Below, in pieces: positions 8,740-16,558 of a DNA stretch of 27,591 nt (its first letter is position 1; every line of letters starts with the position of its first letter). The notes beneath the pieces are model-generated. The model had not been told where the DNA came from. It did not search any database and saw nothing but the letters and a program-made list of their open reading frames with translations. This DNA comes from a virus. The position numbers and the translations under genes are program-made. Where the stretch lies: positions 1 through 27,591 of the IMG/VR virus record IMGVR_UViG_3300010354_000491, one strand, 5' to 3'.

Positions 8740-8762
8740 AAAAAAAGAGCCCCGAAGGGCTC
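8740..8762 (-). terminator. Rho-independent terminator after major capsid gene
   Basis: On the minus strand a six-pair stem GAGCCC/GGGCTC with the stable loop TTCG is followed immediately by seven T. It lies 28 bases beyond the capsid stop codon. This is a textbook intrinsic terminator. Confidence 0.92.
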
Positions 8763-8790
8763 GTTAGATCGCTGTCCCAGACTGGGTTTA

Positions 8791-9690
8791 TCAGACGACA
8801 GCAGCGGTTGCGTCCACGTTGGCGAGACGAGCAGCGGCCCTACCGTTGATCAAAGCAAGTCCGCAATACCATTCAACGCGAGTAACCAGAGTGGGCGAAT
8901 CGGTCGCTTCACCAAGGTCACGCACCTGAGGGCCACCGTTCTGCAGACCGGTCAGCAGATCGTTACCGAAGGCCACCACGTAGATGGACTGATCGCTGGC
9001 ATCGCTATCCAGGATAGCAACGTTCTGGTGGTCGCGATCCAGTTCAAGCACCGGAATGCCACCGTAGAACAGTTGCTGATAGCCGAAGTCGTTGCGCTCG
9101 ATGTCAATTTGACCGTTAGCGCGAGCCACCTTGCTCAGGTGACGACGAGCGGACTTGGACATCACAAGGTACTTGGTGCCACCCTGTGCATCCACTGCGT
9201 CAATAGCTTCATCCAGCTTGCCGGTATCCAGAGCGGCGGGGGAAACGCCGTTGGCGATATACTGGCTGGAGCCAGCGGGCAGGCGGTTAGCCAGGCCATC
9301 GAACTCAGCGCCACTGGCGTTGGAGTCACCGTTGATGAACAGGCCCTCGAAAGCCAGGCGCATTGCGCGGGTCTTGGCTTGCACCTGATAGGCGCGAGCC
9401 TCGGGGCCCTCCAGGTCAACGATAGCGCGGTCAACCTTGATGTCACCACCGAACAGCTTCAGCGCTTCGCTGTGCTGCTTGACGGTGGCATAGCTTTCGG
9501 TATAACCAGCGTTAAACGTACGGAAACCCACGTCGCCGAGGGACTCCTCACGCTTCCAGAACAGACCGTTGCCCTGAACTTCACGGAACGGCAGGTTCTG
9601 CAGCAGGGGACCAGCAGCAAGCTCGGTGATAATCGCGAGTTCCTGCGGATTAGTAGAATGCTTCTTGGCTTCAGCAAGAGTTAATGCCAT
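8791..9690 (-). CDS. Major capsid protein (HK97-fold type)
   Basis: A 299-residue protein, short for the family but within range. It starts MALTLAEAKKHS, followed by a helical N-terminal arm. Capsid-like features are the region L-F-G-G-D-I-K-V-D-R-A near residues 78-88, R-A-M-R-L-A-F-E-G-L-F-I-N-G-D-S with F-D-G-L-A-N-R-L near 108-137 (helix, then 'NGD..' and 'EFDGL', typical of small HK97-type capsids), a long helix with K-Y-L-V-M-S-K-S-A-R-R, and a C-terminal beta region R-V-E-W-Y-C-G-L-A-L-I-N-G-R-A-A-A-R-L. The scaffold gene directly upstream supports the call. A terminator lies on each side, and the leader between 9691 and 9823 is long, as expected for a gene needing its own expression level. 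AGGAATC precedes the ATG, though at a short spacing. It lies downstream of the tail genes, which is uncommon. Confidence 0.88.
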   Translation of the reverse strand: MALTLAEAKKHSTNPQELAIITELAAGPLLQNLPFREVQGNGLFWKREESLGDVGFRTFNAGYTESYATVKQHSEALKLFGGDIKVDRAIVDLEGPEARAYQVQAKTRAMRLAFEGLFINGDSNASGAEFDGLANRLPAGSSQYIANGVSPAALDTGKLDEAIDAVDAQGGTKYLVMSKSARRHLSKVARANGQIDIERNDFGYQQLFYGGIPVLELDRDHQNVAILDSDASDQSIYVVAFGNDLLTGLQNGGPQVRDLGEATDSPTLVTRVEWYCGLALINGRAAARLANVDATAAVV

Positions 9691-9823
9691 GATTCCTATG
9701 GGGGTAGATGAACGTAAACAGGAAAGGTAAATCGCTACATGAATGTCTCATCCATTAGCGCTAGACCCTCCCCGATAGGTCATCACAACCAACTCAGGGC
9801 TGGGTACTCAAACTTATGATACC

Positions 9824-9856
9824 TAAAAATTAAAAAGGGCCAGCAAAAGCTGACCC
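9824..9856 (-). terminator. Rho-independent terminator between scaffold and capsid genes
   Basis: Minus-strand stem GGGTCAGC/GCTGGCCC (eight pairs, one G-U) with loop TTTT is followed by TTTTTAATTTTT. It starts 22 bases after the scaffold stop. Partial readthrough or a separate capsid promoter is needed to express the capsid gene; the 9691-9823 leader shows no clear -35/-10 pair. Confidence 0.9.
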
Positions 9857-9878
9857 ATTGTGTATATTTAGGCTTGAA

Positions 9879-10616
9879 TCAGCCAAATGCCTTCAGGAAC
9901 AGCTCATCACTGCTAAGCGCACTCAGGTCTTCACTGGTCATACCATTCATGTCAGTGCCGCCGTAGCCGATACCAGCACCAGACCCCTTGGAGCCCTTGA
10001 AGAAGGTGCCATAGATTGGATGCGTTTTGAATCCACTCAGGTAGTCTTCAGGGTTGATGCGCCGGCCGGACTCCTTGTCCAGGATCGGCACACCATTGGA
10101 ATCAACAACAGTAATACTGTTGTCGGGTTCCAGGCGGAAGTGGCCACCGATTTGATTGGCTAACATGTCAAAAAATGACACGCCATCTGCCGAATCAGTG
10201 CGACCGCCAGCGGAGAAGAATACCTTCTCCAGTGAATAACGCTTACGGAACTCCAGCAGTTCCTTGTAGGCACCATCCCGCTGCTGAACAGCTTCCGCTG
10301 CCTGCTTGCCGTACTTTTCCTCCAGCAATGCCGTGCGCTCATCGGCCGCAGCCTTTTCACGCGCAGCAATAGCTGCTTCCTCCTGCAGTTTGCGGTATTC
10401 GTCTGGGTTGATTTGCGCAAACTTCTCCAGTTGGGCGCTTTTCTCTTTTACCTCTTTCTCGTAAATCTTGCGCGTTTCACGTTCGGATTTCAGCGCCTTC
10501 AGCAGGTTCTGAACTTCTTCTTCGGAATAGCTGCGATCATCTGCGGCTTCCGTCGCTTTCTGCTCTTCCGTGTTGTCTGCACTCGTCTCAAGTGCATTGT
10601 TGTTGTCTTCGGGCAT
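9879..10616 (-). CDS. Head scaffolding protein
   Basis: A 245-residue protein with the normal architecture of a phage scaffold. Residues 1-30 are acidic and disordered. Residues about 30-130 are strongly charged and helical (E-E-V-Q-N-L-L-K-A-L-K-S-E-R-E-T-R-K, then E-E-A-A-I-A-A-R-E-K-A-A-A-D-E-R), which reads as a coiled coil. The C-terminal third (about 140-215) carries short ordered segments such as F-D-M-L-A-N-Q-I-G-G, P-E-D-Y-L-S-G-F and P-I-Y-G-T-F-F-K-G, followed by a Gly-rich linker and a final helix S-S-D-E-L-F-L-K-A-F-G that could contact the capsid protein. Scaffolds direct procapsid assembly and leave before DNA packaging. No serine protease motif is seen, so it is not an obvious protease-scaffold fusion. 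Position directly upstream of the capsid gene supports the role. Confidence 0.82.
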   Translation of the reverse strand: MPEDNNNALETSADNTEEQKATEAADDRSYSEEEVQNLLKALKSERETRKIYEKEVKEKSAQLEKFAQINPDEYRKLQEEAAIAAREKAAADERTALLEEKYGKQAAEAVQQRDGAYKELLEFRKRYSLEKVFFSAGGRTDSADGVSFFDMLANQIGGHFRLEPDNSITVVDSNGVPILDKESGRRINPEDYLSGFKTHPIYGTFFKGSKGSGAGIGYGGTDMNGMTSEDLSALSSDELFLKAFG

Positions 10617-10647
10617 TGTTACCAGGCATCACGCCATTTAGTGCCCG

Positions 10648-10677
10648 CTAGTATGCCAAATCAGCGCGTATTTGCAA
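10648..10677 (-). promoter_or_regulatory. Sigma70-like promoter of the scaffold gene
   Basis: Minus-strand TTGCAA (10672-10677) and CATACT (10650-10655) are separated by 16 bases, with TGG directly before the -10 as in an extended -10. The -10 is part of the recurring element TGGCATACTAG (10648-10658), whose edge is 32 bases from the scaffold ATG. This is the copy with the most convincing -35. Confidence 0.65.
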
Positions 10678-10786
10678 TGATTTTTTTTGCGATCTTTTCG
10701 TTCTTTTTGTTACGCAGGTGATTGTATCTGTTTGCCAGTATTGTGATACTAGCTTTTTCGGAGGTACTGGACGTTGGTGCGTTCAT
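10661..10786 (-). CDS. Possible 41-aa basic peptide
   Basis: A short ATG-started frame in the 227-base gap between the 515-residue protein and the scaffold. It encodes 41 residues, with a Ser/Thr-rich start (MNAPTSSTSEKAS) and a very basic second half rich in Lys, Arg and Asn, ending KKIIANTR. No Shine-Dalgarno sequence precedes the ATG, and the -35 of the scaffold promoter lies inside it, which argues against a gene. I know no matching family. Its uninterrupted helical, charged composition is the only support. Confidence 0.25.
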   Translation of the reverse strand: MNAPTSSTSEKASITILANRYNHLRNKKNEKIAKKIIANTR

Positions 10787-10843
10787 TGTGAGCACTACTT
10801 GTATTGCAATAGTTTACCACCACGAATAGCTCGGGATGGGTAT

Positions 10844-12391
10844 CTAGGCAGGTCCAAGGATCTCAGACGGGGGGTCAAAACTGTCGCCGACATACAATGG
10901 CCGTTCTGTGTATCTGATGCCCTTGATTTTGACTGGCCCTTGAACTTGATTGTAGTCAACACCACTATTGTAGTCAAAGTAGTATGGGGGATTGCCATAC
11001 TCACCTGTAGTGCTGGATATCGTCGCATCACCGTATCCAGCGTTATACAAGTCGATTCGCGCGAAGCCCATATTAGCAACAAGTTTGTTGTAATCCTCAG
11101 TCGATAAATGGTTATAGGGCTGGGCAAGCGATACTAGTTTCTGACCATTTAAGTACGCCCTTGCCTCCTGTTGGCTTACGACTACTGCAATATGGTTCCA
11201 TCCGGGGCGCATATAATCGTCGTCCCTTGAGCCTTCAGATATTGGCGTTTCACCAGTTCCTGCAGTAATTTCACTAACAAGCGTAAAACTAGCAAAATTC
11301 GTCTTATAGAGAACCAATTCGGGCTGCGGCGGATTTATATATGTCCACATGGGACCGAGGGCATTAAGTCGAAACGCTATACTGGCCCAACTTATATTAA
11401 ATTCATGGCGGGCGTACTGGTTGTAAAATGCTTGACCTTGTAGAAACTGGATCCCTTCGTTGGGGGCAAGGTAAGATATATTAGTATTGGACAGCCAGCA
11501 CAAACACTCAAAGGTCCTGCCGTTTACTATAGCATTTTGAGTTGGTCTGTACTTCTGAAATGGCGTAAAAAGATCTGGCCAATAATCATTGAGGTCGCCC
11601 GTCTCTCTTGGATCTGGCCCCCAGTCTCGTTGGGCGATGTCCGGTGGAGGAGCTGCACTGGTCACAAAGCCAAGTTGTATTTTACTGTAATACCATGATG
11701 TATCTGCTGTCATCGTGTTTCCGGGGGTGTCAAGAAACGGAAGAGAGTTTCCCTTCTTTCTGGCCTCATAATTAGTTACCCTGCCTATAAAAGCGCCCTC
11801 TGATTCGGAATATAATGGTGTGACGTCAAAATCCTCGGTGACATTTTGCACAACAGTAGTTGTAGTCGCAAGTACGTCGTAGTTAGTTTCAAGATATACG
11901 GTATACCTGAGAAAACTATTACTAAGGAGAGCGTACAAAAATACACCTGTATCTCTTCTGGGGGCTGTATTTATTTTTGTTCGAACGGTTACATTATAGC
12001 CATCTGCTGGAGGCCAGATAACTCGGTTGTTTAGGCCATATACACCCTCGTACCCCCAGGTGCCACCAGGAACCACGACAAACCCTCCACGAAGTTGAGT
12101 CAAAAGATTCACAAAGGCGCTAGCCTTCTTTTTGGCGGGCACGTATGGCCTGGTGTTAATTAGTGGTGTCTTTGTTTTGCTTGCACTCGAAGTTGAAGTT
12201 AGTGTCGTCAACGCAGTTGACGCATTTGACGCTTTGGAGTTCGTTTTTTTTGCAACTTCCTTTTTGACTTGTTTTTGAGCCGATTTTGATTCTAGTGAAT
12301 CCTGCCTGTTTGATATGATAGTATTCTTGGCAGCAGATGACAACCTTTTTGTTTTTGCGTTTAACTTGACATTGATATTGATCCTAGTCAT
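10844..12391 (-). CDS. Lectin-like virion protein with Lys/Ser/Thr-rich N-terminus
   Basis: A 515-residue protein. Residues 1-75 are rich in Lys, Ser, Thr and Ala (KKEVAKKTNSKASNAS) and probably disordered. From about residue 90 a beta-rich region begins (RGGFVVVPGGTWGYEGVYG). Near residue 295 is a CLCWLSNTN strand, then I-S-W-A-S-I-A-F-R-L. A ConA-like segment lies near 392-412: W-N-H-I-A-V-V-V-S-Q-Q-E-A-R-A-Y-L-N-G-Q-K-L, matching the 'W-H-H-V-A-V-T-R...F-V-N-G' strand pair of LamG folds in the other fibres. The protein is therefore probably one LamG-like jellyroll with extra insertions. It ends a three-gene unit whose start overlaps the 134-residue protein by 8 bases. A tail-tip or fibre role is inferred from the position after the hub gene. 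The central region is not recognised. Confidence 0.65.
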   Translation of the reverse strand: MTRININVKLNAKTKRLSSAAKNTIISNRQDSLESKSAQKQVKKEVAKKTNSKASNASTALTTLTSTSSASKTKTPLINTRPYVPAKKKASAFVNLLTQLRGGFVVVPGGTWGYEGVYGLNNRVIWPPADGYNVTVRTKINTAPRRDTGVFLYALLSNSFLRYTVYLETNYDVLATTTTVVQNVTEDFDVTPLYSESEGAFIGRVTNYEARKKGNSLPFLDTPGNTMTADTSWYYSKIQLGFVTSAAPPPDIAQRDWGPDPRETGDLNDYWPDLFTPFQKYRPTQNAIVNGRTFECLCWLSNTNISYLAPNEGIQFLQGQAFYNQYARHEFNISWASIAFRLNALGPMWTYINPPQPELVLYKTNFASFTLVSEITAGTGETPISEGSRDDDYMRPGWNHIAVVVSQQEARAYLNGQKLVSLAQPYNHLSTEDYNKLVANMGFARIDLYNAGYGDATISSTTGEYGNPPYYFDYNSGVDYNQVQGPVKIKGIRYTERPLYVGDSFDPPSEILGPA

Positions 12392-12788
12392 CTTGACGGA
12401 AGCTAATCCTGTAGGTTTGCTTCATCCCAGGAACCATCGTAATACCTGGGCTCTCTGTTATCATGCTGTGAATGTACGTTTCACCGCTAAGGTACAGTAT
12501 TACCCTGTCGTAGGAGTAACCAGCGCCGGTTGACGTAAATTCAAAATCAACATCTGGAATTCTGAATAGTCCAAGGGTGGTATCGTACGAACCAGCAAGC
12601 AACGGCGCCGACTTCCTGGTGTAGCCGTTGCCAGTTACTTCAACCGTTTGCCACTGCGCTACAGTACTAGCTGCCGTGAAACCAGAAAAACCCGGACTGC
12701 AAAGCATGGCATAGGCAGTTTTACCACCGAATACCAGGCCGGCCTGGCGTTCCAATTCTTTTACGCTCAACTCAGTGGTTTGTGCCAT
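12384..12788 (-). CDS. Small virion protein (134 aa), tail-tip region
   Basis: A 134-residue protein with a helical start (TTELSVKELERQAGLVFGG) and then a beta-rich body: A-Y-A-M-L-C-S-P-G-F, W-Q-T-V-E-V-T-G-N-G-Y-T-R, F-R-I-P-D-V-D-F-E-F-T-S-T-G-A-G-Y-S-Y-D-R-V-I-L-Y-L and a C-terminal Q-T-Y-R-I-S-F. The 'G-N-G-Y' element and the 'Y-D-R-V-I-L-Y' strand parallel the layout of the neighbouring 149-residue protein, so the two may be diverged paralogues. Such pairs occur near fibres in aquatic phages and are annotated as structural or hypothetical. It overlaps upstream by one base (TAATG) and downstream by eight. Function unknown; a tail-tip or fibre attachment component is a guess from position. 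Confidence 0.65.
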   Translation of the reverse strand: MAQTTELSVKELERQAGLVFGGKTAYAMLCSPGFSGFTAASTVAQWQTVEVTGNGYTRKSAPLLAGSYDTTLGLFRIPDVDFEFTSTGAGYSYDRVILYLSGETYIHSMITESPGITMVPGMKQTYRISFRQDD

Positions 12789-13237
12789 TAAACAACCCTA
12801 CTCCATCTAATTATACCATTACTGCTCCATGTAATGCGAAATTCCTGAGTGTCTGCTGCTGTCACGGTGCCACCAAAATTTATAAAGAGCAGCACTGGTG
12901 TGTTTGCATCAGTATTGTTCACAAGAATACCGTGACTGGCAGAGATGCCGACACCAGTCGCTTGCCACACAACGTCATCTGCGTCAAAATAGCACCCATC
13001 AAGGCTTCCGGTACCGGTATCTACTCGGTTAAAAACCACGCTCTCTAGCAGCTTTCCGCCTGTGGTATAGCCGTTGCCGTTCGCAACTTCGGTGTAGATA
13101 AGATCGCCAAGTACTTCGTGAGCGATATTGTAATTTGCCGCTGTACACAGAATCAGTTTGTATTCATCACCTGCAACGTTTTCACCACTGGCAAATCGTA
13201 TCAGTGTCTTGTTGTATGGACTAACTGTTACAGGCAT
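12788..13237 (-). CDS. Small virion protein (149 aa), widespread phage family
   Basis: A 149-residue protein with a pattern met in many phages: Y-K-L-I-L-C-T-A-A-N-Y-N, then G-N-G-Y-T-T-G-G-K-L-L, F-D-A-D-D-V-V-W-Q-A, S-H-G-I-L-V-N-N-T and a C-terminal V-L-L-F-I-N-F-G-G-T-V-T-A-A with I-T-W-S-S-N-G-I-I-R-W. I recognise the type (Gly-Tyr-Thr-x-Gly-Gly-Lys and the closing 'F-G-G...W...G-I-[IL]-R') as a phage structural protein near tail-tip or fibre genes, without a known biochemical role. It begins a three-gene unit, with a promoter-like element and an inverted repeat in the 49 bases after the hub gene. Confidence 0.7.
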   Translation of the reverse strand: MPVTVSPYNKTLIRFASGENVAGDEYKLILCTAANYNIAHEVLGDLIYTEVANGNGYTTGGKLLESVVFNRVDTGTGSLDGCYFDADDVVWQATGVGISASHGILVNNTDANTPVLLFINFGGTVTAADTQEFRITWSSNGIIRWSRVV

Positions 13238-13255
13238 TTGCTTGGCTTTTCTAGG

Positions 13256-13285
13256 TTAGGATACCATATTTCCGATCAATGGTAT
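13256..13285 (-). promoter_or_regulatory. Promoter-like element overlapping an inverted repeat
   Basis: Minus-strand TGGTATCCTAA (13256-13266) is a variant of the recurring element, 19 bases from the ATG at 13237. It overlaps an inverted repeat, ATACCAT (13261-13267) and ATGGTAT (13279-13285), with an 11-base spacer. The repeat lacks a T run, so an operator covering the promoter is as likely as a weak terminator for the hub gene. Confidence 0.45.
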
Positions 13286-13286
13286 T

Positions 13287-15815
13287 CTATGCACTTGTTA
13301 CATCCGGCGGATAGATCTGAACATTAACCAAGCTTACTGGTGCTGGCGAAAGCAGCGGGAATGTCTGAACGGTTCCTATCGTTGTGTTAACATTTGTCGC
13401 TGGGACCTGTACTGGTATGGACGGTGCGTACGGGTTGACCGTTACATCGACAGTATCAACCACCCGAGCTATTATGGTTTTAACATTTGCGCGTGTCTTT
13501 GATGTTGGCGCAACTTCTGTTAGTGTAACCAGTTCATAGTCAAACCGCCTGACAAAAACCTTTGTCCTGGATGTAGCTCCAAATTTTGTTAACTCATTAA
13601 CTGGTGGCAGGAATACATCGGTTTGTATCTCACCGCCAACGATTGGAGGTGTTTCCGGCAGCACAGTAACACCAGGCGCCAACGGAAACCATACATCTGC
13701 GATCCCGCCATTGTCGGATCCTATTGCACCCCAAAACAGAGCGTCAGTGCTAGCGATAATACCACCCTGGTCGATTGTCCACGAAGTTCCATTCGTAACA
13801 TAAGCGGCATATGTACCCTTGTATTCCAAGGATATTAAACTGAAGGGCCTGTCTGGCATCTTGTCGGGGGTCATTTGCATGCTCATCCCGAACCTGTTGC
13901 CAAGCAGTAGTCTGTTTTGTATTCGACCAAATGCAGTTGCGTAACCGCTTGCGCCGCTGGAAAAAGATATATATCTGTATAGAAAAACTAGGTTTCCTGT
14001 GTCCGGGTCAGTAATCGAGCCATTTGGAATTTTCACAAATGTATCATCAGGGGCGTATGGCAGGCTAAAGCTAACGACATTTTTGCTATCACCGAATCCG
14101 CCTTGTACAATAATTTCAGATTCGCTTGTGGTACTGTAGGCAGATGTTCCATCATCAACATTCGCCGTACTACTAGAGGACGAATTACCAATTGTCGCCC
14201 CTCCAGGGTTGGCGAACTGCTTGTTTAGCAGCTCAGCCTTTGATGGCCTGCTTTGTAGTACGGCTTCGCGGCCAGAAACAATTCTAACTTCGGTGCCATC
14301 GTCAACCAGGTCATCCGCAAGCGAGATTACTAGCGCTGGATCATTTTCCTGTTGTGCCAATCGCGATAAAAGTGCCGAGCCTGCACTTGTTGAGATGTAA
14401 GACCTCTTCCTTTTTACAATTGTCTTTGTGACCGGAAAATCGGCACGGGTGCTGGCTGCGCTGGCGCCGGGTCCGACCTGGATGAACAACGATCTTGTGC
14501 CTTTCTCGTAAGTGGTTTCAGTTATTTCTGTGACTGTGTAGCCGCTCGGAGGGCTAGCTAACCGCAAGATAAAGTTATTGTCATAGTATAGCCAATTCAC
14601 TGGTGCGCCACATACGACAGTCGCCCTTGCATCTGTTACCGTTGTAAGCTCTGATTTGACTTCATCGTAATTTTCTGGTCTTGGTTTTGCTCCAGCGCCA
14701 AGAGTAGTGTAGGGATCGACCGGTATTTCGTAAAAAATTTCATCAACCGTTGTTTTGACAAGCGGTGTGTTGCCAGTAGCAGGCCAGCCAGCCTGATTGA
14801 ACGCCTTGAAAGAATACTCACAACTTGCACTAATGAAAGAAGAACACGTAACAGCACCAATGTAATGCTCTTCTGTTACCCTTTTTACTACCCTATCCCA
14901 CTCATCATAAGTTGTTTTGATGAAAGTTCTTGGTATGTATTCATAAGAACTAGTTGATTCCCTGTCGCCGTCTTTGGCGGTTATAAAGATGATTTGATTG
15001 GCACCGGTAAAGCTGTCCTCCTCCCACAATACTCTGTCGGTAGTTTGCTCTGGCGTGGCTGGATCTGCTGGATCTGACGGTGCCGCTGGGTCTATTTCAG
15101 CCACCTTTAATTTCAGACTACTGTAGCTAACCGTGACCTTGCTTCCAGGTGTGTCGCCACTGCCAATTTCACCAATATCTATTAAATCATTGGCGGATAT
15201 AACACTTCTGCCTGCCGGTTCATCATTTCTGAACGTATCGAAAAACCCATCTTCTCTCATGTAACCGCACTTACCGGCGGATACCAGTAAGTCACTTAAT
15301 ATATTAGCGTAACCGCCACCAAAATCAAAACTTGGAATACTGAACAACATGCTGTTAGTGCCAGCCCCGGTTCCCCCTGGGGGAATTGTTAGTCCCAGCC
15401 CATCAATGCATTGTTGCGCAATGGAGCCAGCCGAGATTGGTCGCGTAACAATGCGTGTCTCTTCTTCCGTTAAGTCGCTATTCAATGGATCATCAAAAGG
15501 CGTCCATGACAGCACCTCTGTTGCGCTTTCGTTGAACGTAATATCACATCCGACCTGTACGCTGGTCTTACCCCTGAACGGGTCACAAAAATAGCTTAAT
15601 ACCAGCATCCTCCGTGGAATACTGCCGGTCGCTCCGTTGCTCATCACGTAGCTTATTGTAACTACCGTTCCGGTACCTGGCGTTACAATACCTTCGATCT
15701 CAATAGATCCACTCGTTTTTATAAGACCAGAACCCTGGATATAGTCATCACTTATTGAAGCGCTAATAATAGGGCCCAGGCTGCAGGTAACAGTAGCTCT
15801 TGCGTCAATTGTCAT
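13287..15815 (-). CDS. Tail hub/tip protein (large baseplate-type tail protein)
   Basis: An 842-residue protein placed directly after the tape measure and the probable distal tail protein, where siphoviruses encode the tail-associated hub. The N-terminus (about 1-130) is beta-rich, with S-A-S-I-S-D-D-Y-I-Q-G-S-G-L and V-L-S-Y-F-C-D-P-F-R-G-K-T-S-V-Q-V-G-C-D-I-T-F as expected for a hub fold. A middle domain at about 130-230 has a short helix-rich stretch (Q-Q-C-I-D-G-L-G-L and L-S-D-L-L-V-S-A-G-K-C-G-Y-M) reminiscent of hub insertion domains. The C-terminal part is beta-rich and low in complexity, ending in repeated proline/valine segments. No peptidase or lysozyme motif is recognised. The start overlaps the previous stop by one base. 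The role rests on gene order plus fold-like features, so the identification is moderate. Confidence 0.7.
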   Translation of the reverse strand: MTIDARATVTCSLGPIISASISDDYIQGSGLIKTSGSIEIEGIVTPGTGTVVTISYVMSNGATGSIPRRMLVLSYFCDPFRGKTSVQVGCDITFNESATEVLSWTPFDDPLNSDLTEEETRIVTRPISAGSIAQQCIDGLGLTIPPGGTGAGTNSMLFSIPSFDFGGGYANILSDLLVSAGKCGYMREDGFFDTFRNDEPAGRSVISANDLIDIGEIGSGDTPGSKVTVSYSSLKLKVAEIDPAAPSDPADPATPEQTTDRVLWEEDSFTGANQIIFITAKDGDRESTSSYEYIPRTFIKTTYDEWDRVVKRVTEEHYIGAVTCSSFISASCEYSFKAFNQAGWPATGNTPLVKTTVDEIFYEIPVDPYTTLGAGAKPRPENYDEVKSELTTVTDARATVVCGAPVNWLYYDNNFILRLASPPSGYTVTEITETTYEKGTRSLFIQVGPGASAASTRADFPVTKTIVKRKRSYISTSAGSALLSRLAQQENDPALVISLADDLVDDGTEVRIVSGREAVLQSRPSKAELLNKQFANPGGATIGNSSSSSTANVDDGTSAYSTTSESEIIVQGGFGDSKNVVSFSLPYAPDDTFVKIPNGSITDPDTGNLVFLYRYISFSSGASGYATAFGRIQNRLLLGNRFGMSMQMTPDKMPDRPFSLISLEYKGTYAAYVTNGTSWTIDQGGIIASTDALFWGAIGSDNGGIADVWFPLAPGVTVLPETPPIVGGEIQTDVFLPPVNELTKFGATSRTKVFVRRFDYELVTLTEVAPTSKTRANVKTIIARVVDTVDVTVNPYAPSIPVQVPATNVNTTIGTVQTFPLLSPAPVSLVNVQIYPPDVTSA

Positions 15816-16558
15816 TATATGACTAATCCGAGCTGTATTGACACAGTATACACAGTTCGCTTTATTCCGCTGATGATTTTATTTTCTGCCGTTGCCGATG
15901 GTATACTGATTGGGAAATAGCTACCGGTAAGCGGATATGCCACTATTTGTTGCTCATACCAGGTGCGTATATTATTCCACCCAGCTAAATCGGTTGTACC
16001 CTCCACATCTTTGATTTTGTAAACAGCAAGGGGGCCACTGATATAATGTTGTCCCCCTGGCGTCAACTCCATACTTGGGCCCTCACCATAGGAATCTGGC
16101 GGCTTTATCAGTGTGACCACAGTCGTACCAAGTGTTATCGTGCCAAAATCCGGTAAATCCTCTACGGTCTCCTGCTCTTGTCCACTCTGCAGTACCGCTA
16201 GTGCTTGGTTGGCATCAATTAACTCAACCGTAGCCGACACCCACACGCCGCTCTGCTCGGCTTGCGGTGCACTTGAAAACCAGCATTGAACATTCGTCCA
16301 AGTCTCCCCGCCGAAACCTGTGCCGCTCAGCGTTACTACGCTGCCAACGCCCCCAGAGACCAGGCTATCTTCATCCTGGATGCGGCTATCGCGCCACGCG
16401 TTATAGACGTCAAGTAATTCCAGCCACTCCAGTCCAGTCAGCAGACCACTGACAGACCACTTCCTTGCCGTCAGACCAGTCCTGACATCAGATTCATCAT
16501 AGCCAAATGGCTGCGCCGTCAGTCTTGAAAATTCAACTGTTCCAATTGTGATCGACAT
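15815..16558 (-). CDS. Probable distal tail protein (Dit-like)
   Basis: A 247-residue protein between the tape measure and the hub, the standard site of the distal tail protein in siphoviruses. It opens with a short strand (I-T-I-G-T-V-E-F-S-R-L) and a T-A-R-K-W-S-V-S-G-L-L-T-G-L-E-W-L-E-L-L-D-V-Y-N-A-W-R segment, compatible with the belt-type beta domain plus helix of Dit/tail-tip proteins. A second beta region at about 130-245 ends T-V-Y-T-V-S-I-Q-L-G-L-V-I. Both junctions are TAATG overlaps, so it is translationally coupled to tape measure and hub. No motif proves the family; the call depends on position, size and the two-domain beta pattern. Confidence 0.6.
   Translation of the reverse strand: MSITIGTVEFSRLTAQPFGYDESDVRTGLTARKWSVSGLLTGLEWLELLDVYNAWRDSRIQDEDSLVSGGVGSVVTLSGTGFGGETWTNVQCWFSSAPQAEQSGVWVSATVELIDANQALAVLQSGQEQETVEDLPDFGTITLGTTVVTLIKPPDSYGEGPSMELTPGGQHYISGPLAVYKIKDVEGTTDLAGWNNIRTWYEQQIVAYPLTGSYFPISIPSATAENKIISGIKRTVYTVSIQLGLVI

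Noticed and set aside
9028-9684. Plus-strand frame of 218 codons across the capsid gene
   Set aside because: It is the complement of the capsid coding frame, has no start signal, and the minus-strand product has clear capsid features.
9760-9785. Possible copy of the late element upstream of the capsid gene (GGGTCTAG)
   Set aside because: Lacks the conserved GG-N-A spacing and lies about 80 bases from the start, outside the range of most other copies.
13261-13285. Inverted repeat as a terminator of the hub gene
   Set aside because: Arms are AT-rich, the loop is long and no T run follows; an operator reading is at least as good.
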